A stretch of 5,754 nucleotides of DNA. It comes from Patescibacteria group bacterium. GTDB lineage: Bacteria; Patescibacteriota; Gracilibacteria; UBA1369; PNNO01. Position numbers and translations under genes: made by a program. The DNA is taken from assembly GCA_018821175.1 (NCBI GenBank), contig JAHJMX010000103.1, positions 1 through 5,754 on the forward strand. The letters run 5' to 3'. The notes beneath the pieces were generated by a model. That model saw nothing but the letters and a program-made list of their open reading frames with translations. It did not search any database and was not told the DNA's origin. This document shows, in pieces, positions 1-5,605 of the stretch. Every line of letters starts with the position of its first letter. Positions within the stretch are counted from its first letter, which is position 1.

Positions 1-6
1 AAAAAA

Positions 7-12
7 TATAAT
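7..12 (+). promoter_or_regulatory. -10 promoter box for the first membrane-protein gene
   Basis: A perfect TATAAT hexamer lies 21 bases before the ATG at 34, preceded by an A-run. Transcription would start near base 19 and leave a short leader of about 15 bases. The -35 region would lie outside the window, so only half of the promoter can be seen. It matters because the reading frame of the gene is open to the window edge, and a promoter here favours the ATG at 34 over an upstream start. Confidence 0.45.
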
Positions 13-33
13 GTTCAGTTTAAGACATCTTCT

Positions 34-780
34 ATGGGGAAATTCCGGACGAATGTGATTGGATTTGGCGGAGGATTACTGTATGTAGCACAATACTGGC
101 ATGAAAAATCGGCGTGGATTTTGATTGCTGTATTGAGTTGTATACTTTTTCTCAACCTAATCTTTGCCCGTGACAAGTTTTTAATGAAGAATTATAAAAA
201 TTCTTCCGAAAAATTTGTAGTATTCTTGACCATATTGGTTGCCGCAATTTACCCTGTAGTGACAATCCCCATTTCTATGCTGTTAATAACTGTTTCTACA
301 CTGGTAGATTACAGCATAGGATTTTACATTGGTGCTAGAGGTCATGGGATCGCTAGAAAGTTCTGGTTTGTCAGATTGTATCTTTTTGTCTTTACAAAAC
401 AAGATCCAATAGACAAACTGAAGAACAGGAGGGACAGAATTCTGGCTCGGATTAATGTCAGAATAAAGAAACTTAATAGGAAAGAAGCCATAATCAAGGA
501 ACGTTTTGATAAACGTATCCTTGAGACAGTTTCAAATGAAAGAAGATGGACGAAAATTTCTATTTTCCTTCTCCTGAATACAGTCCTTGCTTTTGTAATG
601 GCTGGCTTGCTTTCGGTTGGACTGTATTTTACCTGGGTAGGGAAATACACCTTAACCAGTTCAATCATGCTGATGAGTTTCATATTCATCGGCCAATTGA
701 TTGCAAAGATCTTGGAAAACAACAACAACACAACAACACAACAACAGTTGTTTGAGGCTAATTCCGATAATGGAACTTAG
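34..780 (+). CDS. Hypothetical polytopic membrane protein with basic central helix
   Basis: I do not recognise a family, so no function is assigned. The 248-residue product has hydrophobic segments at about residues 27-45, 61-81, 82-100, 173-198 and 206-227, and a further hydrophobic stretch at 107-120. Between the two membrane blocks, residues 123-172 form a very basic, Lys/Arg-rich region that is probably helical and cytosolic by the positive-inside rule. The last 20 residues are polar and include an N-T-Q run coded by a CAA-type microsatellite. No enzymatic motif or signal peptide cleavage site is evident. The frame has no stop back to base 1, so an upstream start is possible. I chose the ATG at 34 because a TATAAT box sits at the right distance, although there is no Shine-Dalgarno sequence. 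The gene ends with TAG and stands alone on its strand, 143 bases before a tRNA. It reads as a real gene because its hydrophobic pattern is coherent over the full length. Confidence 0.75.
   Translation: MGKFRTNVIGFGGGLLYVAQYWHEKSAWILIAVLSCILFLNLIFARDKFLMKNYKNSSEKFVVFLTILVAAIYPVVTIPISMLLITVSTLVDYSIGFYIGARGHGIARKFWFVRLYLFVFTKQDPIDKLKNRRDRILARINVRIKKLNRKEAIIKERFDKRILETVSNERRWTKISIFLLLNTVLAFVMAGLLSVGLYFTWVGKYTLTSSIMLMSFIFIGQLIAKILENNNNTTTQQQLFEANSDNGT
718..747 (+). repeat. In-frame AAC/ACA/CAA microsatellite
   Basis: Thirty bases consist of AAC trinucleotides interrupted by two truncated AC units. Because each truncated unit shifts the phase, the codons change from four AAC (Asn) to three ACA (Thr) to CAA-CAA-CAG (Gln). 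The encoded run N4-T3-Q3 lies at residues 229-238 of the membrane protein, close to its C-terminus. Repeats of this kind are prone to slippage. Confidence 0.8.
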
Positions 781-804
781 CACTCAGCAACAAAACATTT
801 TTTT

Positions 805-838
805 AGGCGGCCCGACTCTTCTTGAGTCGGAGCCGCCT
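805..838 (+). terminator. GC-rich hairpin, possible terminator
   Basis: Two 14-base arms (805-818 and 824-838) pair perfectly around a 5-base loop, apart from one bulged A at 831. It is the most GC-rich non-RNA element in the window and starts 24 bases after the stop of the membrane-protein gene, where a terminator would be expected. It is not canonical: the T-run (798-804) precedes the stem on the plus strand, and only TTGTCC and then loose T/A-rich sequence follow it. Termination of the upstream gene, RNA 3'-end protection, or a dispersed palindromic repeat are all possible. Confidence 0.55.
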
Positions 839-893
839 TGTCCTATCTATATATTTTTCTATATATAAAAAACCTCTTGATCTTAGTTCTATG

Positions 894-899
894 TATAAT
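894..899 (+). promoter_or_regulatory. -10 promoter box for the tRNA gene
   Basis: A perfect TATAAT sits 24 bases before the 5' end of the tRNA and puts the transcription start near base 906. A TTGATC at 877-882 resembles a -35 box but is only 11 bases upstream, which is too close. No good -35 lies at 16-18 bases. The -10 assignment is therefore moderate, and the promoter may depend mainly on its -10 region. Confidence 0.45.
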
Positions 900-923
900 T
901 AGAATGAACTAGCTCGATTTCGT

Positions 924-1000
924 GGCCGGGTAGCTCAGTCGGTTAGAGCGCGGGACTCATAAGCCCGAGGTCGTGGGTTCGATCCCCACCCCTGCCACCA
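924..1000 (+). tRNA. tRNA with CAU anticodon (elongator Met or Ile2)
   Basis: A full cloverleaf of 77 bases can be drawn by hand, including the encoded CCA end (998-1000). The D-stem is GCTC/GAGC (933-936 with 946-949), the anticodon CAT is at 958-960 in the loop CTCATAA, the variable loop is AGGTC, and the T-arm GTGGG/CCCAC (973-977 with 985-989) is perfect with loop TTCGATC. The G1-C72 pair and the C11-G24 pair argue against the initiator tRNA. Met and lysidine-modified Ile2 tRNAs share the CAU anticodon and cannot be told apart with certainty here. Two stem mismatches are odd: C4·U69 in the acceptor stem (927 with 993) and A31·G39 at the base of the anticodon loop (955 with 963). The well-formed remaining arms and encoded CCA still suggest a working tRNA rather than a remnant. 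Confidence 0.93.
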
Positions 1001-1033
1001 TTTTTATACTTATTTGACTCTAATCTTTTTGAC

Positions 1034-1585
1034 GTGCTTGAATTAATTATATCAGCTTTATACTTTATGCTTCCAGCTTACGCCGCTGATGCACTACCAG
1101 TCCTTGGTAATCATTTTAATTTCCTCCCTTGCCTTGCAACTCCAGTAGACGGAGGCTGTATGCTTGGAAAAAAACCATTATTTGGTCATTCAAAAACAAT
1201 CCGAGGCTTTGTGATAGGAACTGGAGGAGCTGTTATTGTTGGGTTTATCCAATTTTTATTACAAAATTTTGACTATATACAAAGTATAAGTTTGATAAAT
1301 TATGATTTACAAACAAGCCTTATCTTAGGATTTTTACTTGGATTTGGAACTCTACTGGGAGATTTAATTAAAAGTTTCCTTAAAAGGCGTATTGGTATTA
1401 CTAGTGGCTCGCCATGGATTATTGCAGATCAAATTGATTATGTTGTTGGAGCATTATTGCTTGCTTCCCCTATCATTATTCCAGAAACAAACTATATAAT
1501 CGCAATATTCCTTTTATCTGCCATCCTTGCACTTACAGCAAATATTATTTCATACATTACTGGAATGAAGGATGTATGGTGGTAA
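1034..1585 (+). CDS. carS: CDP-archaeol synthase-like (CarS/DUF46) membrane cytidylyltransferase
   Basis: This 183-residue integral membrane protein matches the CarS/DUF46 family pattern closely. It has an N-terminal helix with the PAYAAD motif (residues 14-19), DGG at 39-41, the LFGHSKTIRG block at 49-58, the GDLIKSFLKRRIGI block at 109-122, DQID at 132-135 and a C-terminal KDVWW. In archaea CarS transfers CMP from CTP to an unsaturated archaetidic acid to form CDP-archaeol. The acidic and basic residues of the GD..KSF.KRR and DQ.D blocks correspond to the metal- and nucleotide-binding region of the CdsA superfamily. In a bacterium it may instead activate phosphatidic acid or another lipid phosphate, but that is inference. 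The length is normal for the family. The GTG start at 1034 is preferred because the 11 residues before the internal ATG at 1067 (residue 12) belong to the conserved first helix. There is no Shine-Dalgarno sequence. The gene begins 33 bases after the tRNA and may be transcribed with it. Confidence 0.87.
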   Translation: MLELIISALYFMLPAYAADALPVLGNHFNFLPCLATPVDGGCMLGKKPLFGHSKTIRGFVIGTGGAVIVGFIQFLLQNFDYIQSISLINYDLQTSLILGFLLGFGTLLGDLIKSFLKRRIGITSGSPWIIADQIDYVVGALLLASPIIIPETNYIIAIFLLSAILALTANIISYITGMKDVWW

Positions 1586-1600
1586 AAATTTCCAAGTAGA

Positions 1601-2233
1601 TTATTTTTTTAGCTCGATCTCAATTATTTTCTTCAAATTTTCGTAAGGTTGTACTCCTTCAACTTGCACAGGATCTGATCCATTTTCTACATTTTGAATA
1701 ACAAGAGTTGGTGTTGCCTTGACACCAATTTTAAGTCCATCTTGTTTGTTTCGTAATACAAGATTTTTATACTTTCTTTGTTCCAAGCAAGTACTTAAAG
1801 CACTAACGTTCAGCCCTAAATCTTCGGCATATTTCAATATATCTTCTTTCCCCAATTTATTGTTTTTTTCAAATAATTTCACATGCATTTCCCAATATTT
1901 CCCCTCTTCTTGTTCACCAGCACAATAAGTAGCTTCACTTGCCATTTGTGAATTCGTATTATTTTGTAGTGGAAAATCCTTGAAAATAAATTGCACATCT
2001 CCAGATTCGAAATAATCATCCTGTAATTTTGGCACAACTTCCAAAGTCATACGTGCACAAAACGAACAATCATATTCACTATATTCAGTTATAATTAATT
2101 TTGCATTTGCATTCCCCTTTGAATAAACAATATCAATATCTGCAGGTACATCTAGTTCATCATTCACCGAAATATCGCTACATCCAGATAAAAAAACACC
2201 AATTAAAACAAGTAATACAGAGAACTTTTTCAT
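1601..2233 (-). CDS. DsbA-like thioredoxin-fold lipoprotein (thiol-disulfide oxidoreductase)
   Basis: The 210-residue product starts with a lipoprotein signal (MKKF, a hydrophobic core, then lipobox LSGC with Cys18 as the lipidation site), so it should be anchored on the outer face of the membrane. The thioredoxin fold carries the redox motif CSFC at residues 56-59 and the cis-proline loop in ATPT (Pro175). Two further cysteines (104 and 149) flank the inserted helical domain and may form a second disulfide. This architecture fits the DsbA/BdbD-like (Thioredoxin_4) group, which oxidises exported proteins. The frame can be extended to an ATG at 2293, giving 230 residues and a start 5 bases after the ATPase stop. 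I prefer 2233: the signal peptide then has its normal form, and a promoter with a 17-base spacer lies inside the extension. The gene follows the VirD4-like ATPase gene on the same strand and converges on the carS-like gene. Confidence 0.88.
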   Translation of the reverse strand: MKKFSVLLVLIGVFLSGCSDISVNDELDVPADIDIVYSKGNANAKLIITEYSEYDCSFCARMTLEVVPKLQDDYFESGDVQFIFKDFPLQNNTNSQMASEATYCAGEQEEGKYWEMHVKLFEKNNKLGKEDILKYAEDLGLNVSALSTCLEQRKYKNLVLRNKQDGLKIGVKATPTLVIQNVENGSDPVQVEGVQPYENLKKIIEIELKK

Positions 2234-2261
2234 GTTTTCAATTAAAAATCTGACCTTGTTG

Positions 2262-2290
2262 ATTATCCTCTCAAATATAAGAAAAATCAA
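2262..2290 (-). promoter_or_regulatory. Putative promoter of the DsbA-like gene
   Basis: On the minus strand TTGATT (2285-2290) and GATAAT (2262-2267) are separated by exactly 17 bases. They match the sigma-70 consensus at 4 of 6 and 5 of 6 positions. Transcription would start near 2255 and leave a leader of about 22 bases before the ATG at 2233. The element lies just after the ATPase stop, so the DsbA-like gene could be expressed independently of it. Confidence 0.5.
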
Positions 2291-2298
2291 CATTTTGT

Positions 2299-4809
2299 CT
2301 ACGTAAGATCGATCCCAATTCTGGCTGCTACTTCCTGATTTACAAACTCAAGTTTACGACCATATTTCATACGGGAATACTGCTTAACAATTTCTGCGAT
2401 TTTATTACTTTGCCCAGTAGTATCATAAACTGTTTCAAGCGAGAATGGTCTTGAAGTTGAGTTGTTGATATTTAATTTGATATATGCTTTGTAATTTGCG
2501 ATACCAAGAACATCAGATTCAGTTAAAACTGGAGCATACTCCTTTGCCATATACTGTGCATCGTCCGCACCAACCTTGAATGACATCATCGTTCCAACGT
2601 TACCAAATACGGCATCACGGATTGAAGTGTCTTGTTTTTTCTCAAGCTGTTTAATGTATTGATGAGCCATAATCAATGAAAGGCGGTATTTTCTAGCCTC
2701 AGAAAGAATTGAACAGAAACTATCTGTTGCGAAATTTTGGAACTCATCCACATACAAATAAAAATCTTTTCGTTGATCTTGTGGCATATCTGCTCGACTC
2801 ATAGCCGCCATCTGGATACGAGCAACTATTACAAGCCCCAAAAGTTGAGTATTCAAATCCCCAATTTTACCTTTTGCAAGATTAATTAATAGAATTTTCT
2901 TATTATCCATAACTTGTCTTACATTAAATGCAGACTTAGTTTGACCAATCGTATTACGCATAATTGAATTTGTAATAAATGGTCCAAATTTAGAAGAGAA
3001 ATATGGAATCATTTCTTGCCTTTCACGCTCACCAGTATGCGCGTATTCATGTTCCCAGAAAGATCTAACCACTGGGTTTTTTACTTTTGAAACTTTATAT
3101 TTCATAAAATCATCATCAACGAAAATTCGCGGTACATCAATTAATGTAGCCCCTTCCTCCGGATCTTCCATCAAAGTTAAACATGCATTTCTAAAATAAT
3201 GTTGAATACGTGGTCCAAAAATCTCATCTCCGAATAGTTTAATGAAAATTTCAGTTGCCTGACTTGAAGCAAGGTCTTGTTCTTCAGGAGTATTTGCTTC
3301 CAAGATATTAAGTCCCATTGGGCGTTCTTGATCAGCTGGATTGAAAACGATTACATCTTTCGCCCTTTCTTTAGGGATATAAGTTAAAATATCTTCAATT
3401 AAATCTCCATGTGGATCAATTACACAAACTCCATCTCCATTACGAATATCTTGTCGTGCCATAAAACTAATAAATACAGATTTACCAGCACCAGACTTCC
3501 CGATTATATAGTGATGTCTAGTCCTATCCTCTGCCAAAATATGCACTTTTCGTGATTTCCCACGATAAACATTATTCCCGAGATAAATCCCTCCTTGTGG
3601 CAAATCAAGTGGTGCAGAAACAACTTTATATTGAAGCCAGTTAATCACTGGTGTGTAATTATATCTGCTACTTGGAAAATGAAATAAACTCGCAAGTTCC
3701 TCTGGCGTTAATAAGCATTTTTTTTCGCTAATTAGCGGGAATGGTCTGAAATCAAAAAAACGATTCTTGAATGCATGAAGCATCAACTTATTATTTAACG
3801 CATCAATAAATAAAATACGTCGTGTCTGAAACCAATTCATCGCAGCATCTTTAAATAGATTCAAGGCAAGCATCATGCTATTACTAATTTCAAGAGCCTG
3901 AGATTTAACTTTCGAACATGCCAAAATGCGGATGGTAACATCGAACCCAACTTGGCCAGATTTTTCTCCAATCTGTTTCGCAACTTCTTCTGTTGTTTGA
4001 AGCATACGCACATATTGACTCCCCTCTGGAGCACCAGTTGGAGAATTCTTTTTCATACTGTCATAACCAAAGAATAATCCTGTGAAAATACTAAAAATCC
4101 ACCCGAGAATAGGGATTTTAATGAATCCCCCACCTTTTTTCTTTCCCAAGAAAAGCTGTGTCCCCATTTTCTCGGCTTTTTTATTCCATTGAGGCGACCG
4201 TGGACTAATTACAAATTGAAAAACTGCCTTATCATCAGCTTCTAACTTAGAAAGAACATTTGTTAAGTTATTCAATGGATCGTTTTCGATTTTTTTGTAT
4301 GTTTTGATAGGATACCAAAAATCTTTTACTAAATAAGCATAGAAAGCTCTTAGATAATGACCTTTCGGTTGCATATCATAGGCATCAGTAACTTGCACAT
4401 CTGCATCAGGATAATATGCAGTGATTTGTTTGATTATTAACTCTTCGTATCGCGGAGCAGTAACAACATAAAAATTAACACTTTTATTAATAGCAACGAT
4501 TTCAAATGAAACCATATCTGTATCAAAAATAATAGTCCTGATTCTATTCATCAAATTAAGTTCCCTAATTTCATGCATATTACGGAAAAATTGTTCCATG
4601 ACTCCAATTTTTTCACGGAAATCTTTTTCTACCTGTTGATCCTTGTCTTTTTGAGTGTCAGCTCTTGGTAAAGTTATACGTAAATATACAAGTGTTTTAG
4701 CAACACGTAACTTTACTAAATAACGCATAAACCAGATCGCATAACGCAGAAACATGTATGCAAGGACAAGTACAATTGCCAATTTCAAAATTGTATATAT
4801 AAGTTCCAT
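2299..4809 (-). CDS. VirD4/TraG-type membrane ATPase (type IV coupling-protein-like)
   Basis: The 836-residue product belongs to the HerA/FtsK-type P-loop ATPases of the VirD4/TraD class. A membrane anchor covers residues 4-30, followed by a long N-terminal region (about 31-420) of unrecognised fold with a second hydrophobic segment at about 229-248. The ATPase core has Walker A GKSGAGKS (437-444), VIDPHGD (463-469) typical of coupling proteins, a mostly helical insertion (about 505-630), a second acidic motif YVDEFQNF (686-693, Asp688 and Glu689) and AHQY (715-718). Such proteins form hexamers at the inner membrane and use ATP to feed DNA or protein substrates into a type IV secretion channel; some relatives serve other translocation machines. 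The N-terminal region is much larger than in a classic VirD4. No relaxase, VirB4 or pilin gene is visible here. The ATG at 4809 follows a good promoter by about 30 bases, and the gene ends with TAG. The ATPase class is certain, the transported substrate unknown. Confidence 0.9.
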   Translation of the reverse strand: MELIYTILKLAIVLVLAYMFLRYAIWFMRYLVKLRVAKTLVYLRITLPRADTQKDKDQQVEKDFREKIGVMEQFFRNMHEIRELNLMNRIRTIIFDTDMVSFEIVAINKSVNFYVVTAPRYEELIIKQITAYYPDADVQVTDAYDMQPKGHYLRAFYAYLVKDFWYPIKTYKKIENDPLNNLTNVLSKLEADDKAVFQFVISPRSPQWNKKAEKMGTQLFLGKKKGGGFIKIPILGWIFSIFTGLFFGYDSMKKNSPTGAPEGSQYVRMLQTTEEVAKQIGEKSGQVGFDVTIRILACSKVKSQALEISNSMMLALNLFKDAAMNWFQTRRILFIDALNNKLMLHAFKNRFFDFRPFPLISEKKCLLTPEELASLFHFPSSRYNYTPVINWLQYKVVSAPLDLPQGGIYLGNNVYRGKSRKVHILAEDRTRHHYIIGKSGAGKSVFISFMARQDIRNGDGVCVIDPHGDLIEDILTYIPKERAKDVIVFNPADQERPMGLNILEANTPEEQDLASSQATEIFIKLFGDEIFGPRIQHYFRNACLTLMEDPEEGATLIDVPRIFVDDDFMKYKVSKVKNPVVRSFWEHEYAHTGERERQEMIPYFSSKFGPFITNSIMRNTIGQTKSAFNVRQVMDNKKILLINLAKGKIGDLNTQLLGLVIVARIQMAAMSRADMPQDQRKDFYLYVDEFQNFATDSFCSILSEARKYRLSLIMAHQYIKQLEKKQDTSIRDAVFGNVGTMMSFKVGADDAQYMAKEYAPVLTESDVLGIANYKAYIKLNINNSTSRPFSLETVYDTTGQSNKIAEIVKQYSRMKYGRKLEFVNQEVAARIGIDLT

Positions 4810-4846
4810 TTAGGTTTATTTTGTTGTTTATTTTTAAATTCTCTAT

Positions 4847-4875
4847 ATTTTAGCACAAAAAAGCCAAAAAAACAA
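4847..4875 (-). promoter_or_regulatory. Putative extended -10 promoter of the VirD4-like gene
   Basis: On the minus strand the extended -10 element TGCTAAAAT (4847-4855) is preceded, after a 17-base spacer, by TTGTTT (4870-4875), a weak -35. Transcription would begin near 4840, giving a leader of about 30 bases before the ATG at 4809. It lies in the 91-base gap after radC, the longest gap on this strand, so the ATPase gene probably has its own transcript start. No hairpin terminator for radC is seen in this gap. Confidence 0.5.
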
Positions 4876-4900
4876 TCTAGCTGTAAACATAAAAGTCTCA

Positions 4901-5560
4901 TTATAAGACATTGATGCTTTTGCTCATTTCGCTAAAACTGAAATATCCATTTTTGCTAACAATAACGTGATCTAAAAGTGAAATCCGCAAGATTTTTGCA
5001 GCTTTTTGGATTTCTTGAGTTAAATAAATATCTGCCTGACTTGGATTTGGGTCTCCAGAAGGATGATTGTGTACAAGGATTACTGTATATGCATGATGTT
5101 GGATAGCCGGATAAAACACATCACGCGCATGAACAGCAGCCCCTTCAAGAGTCCCGATTGAAAGAATCTCCTCATTCACAACTATATTACGAGTATTTAG
5201 GTAAAGCCCATACATATACTCCCTATTTAGCTTTGTCATATGCTGCAAACGCTTAAAAACATCGCGAGCATTCATAATAGAAACTTGTTTTTTGTCTGTT
5301 TGAAAAAATCTACGGCCAATTTCAAAACATGAAATTAATTTGATTGCCTGAACTTTCCCAATATCAAAAAGTTTTTGGCATTCTTCAATGCTTTGCAGAT
5401 GTACAAGTGGTGTTTTTCCATAATCACTCAAAATACGCCTACTTAAGTCAAAAACATTTTCTTTCTTGGTTCCATGCCCCAAAATAGTAGCTATCAAATC
5501 GCTGTTACTCAATGCTTTTGGCCCAAATTTTTCTAATTTTTCCCTCGGTTTTAATGACAT
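4901..5560 (-). CDS. radC: RadC family protein (JAMM/MPN+ metalloprotease-like domain, UPF0758)
   Basis: The 219-residue protein has the two-part RadC layout at its usual length. It opens with the REKLEKFG...LSNSDLIATILG block (residues 6-28) and a helix-hairpin-helix region (about 17-85). The C-terminal JAB/MPN+ domain (about 95-217) carries the complete zinc motif: His164 and His166 in HNHPSGD, Ser174 and Asp177 in SQAD, and a likely upstream catalytic Glu at 130 or 131. The metal site therefore looks intact. The biochemical role of RadC is unsettled: the original link to recombinational repair has been questioned, and relatives occur on mobile elements. The ATG at 5560 is the only good start, because an in-frame stop (TAA) lies 15 bases before it. 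The gene begins 45 bases after the GlyRS stop on the same strand and could be read through from it; no clear promoter or Shine-Dalgarno sequence is visible. Confidence 0.93.
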   Translation of the reverse strand: MSLKPREKLEKFGPKALSNSDLIATILGHGTKKENVFDLSRRILSDYGKTPLVHLQSIEECQKLFDIGKVQAIKLISCFEIGRRFFQTDKKQVSIMNARDVFKRLQHMTKLNREYMYGLYLNTRNIVVNEEILSIGTLEGAAVHARDVFYPAIQHHAYTVILVHNHPSGDPNPSQADIYLTQEIQKAAKILRISLLDHVIVSKNGYFSFSEMSKSINVL

Positions 5561-5605
5561 GACAAAAGTTTGCCATTAAAACTTAAAAGAAATCTAAACT
5601 TTTTC

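Noticed and set aside
11..58. Small ORF of 15 codons overlapping the start of the first gene
   Set aside because: Its ATG overlaps the TATAAT box and would lie upstream of the predicted transcript start.
342..731. Minus-strand open frame of 129 codons inside the first membrane-protein gene
   Set aside because: It lies wholly antisense to a gene with a coherent membrane pattern, has no promoter, and its translation shows no domain-like order.
546..755. Plus-strand open frame of 69 codons overlapping the end of the first gene
   Set aside because: It is in an alternative frame of the real gene and ends in the same microsatellite; there is no independent support.
844..872. AT-rich near-palindrome of TATATA and T/A runs
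   Set aside because: Weak AT-only pairing is expected by chance in AT-rich intergenic DNA; it is not convincing as a terminator or origin element.
1586..1612. Possible bidirectional terminator between the convergent carS-like and dsbA-like genes
   Set aside because: Only a short A-run facing a T-run can pair, with no GC stem; too weak to call.
1719..1928. Plus-strand open frame of 69 codons opposite the DsbA-like gene
   Set aside because: It is the reverse complement of the thioredoxin domain and Ser/Phe-rich, a typical antisense shadow.
4900..4905. TATAAT on the minus strand overlapping the radC stop codon
   Set aside because: No -35-like sequence lies 16-18 bases upstream, and a better extended -10 promoter lies closer to the ATPase start.
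5561..5605. Inverted repeat AAAAGTTT/AAACTTTT in the GlyRS-radC gap
   Set aside because: The arms are AT-only and separated by a loop of more than 20 bases, so a stable hairpin is unlikely.
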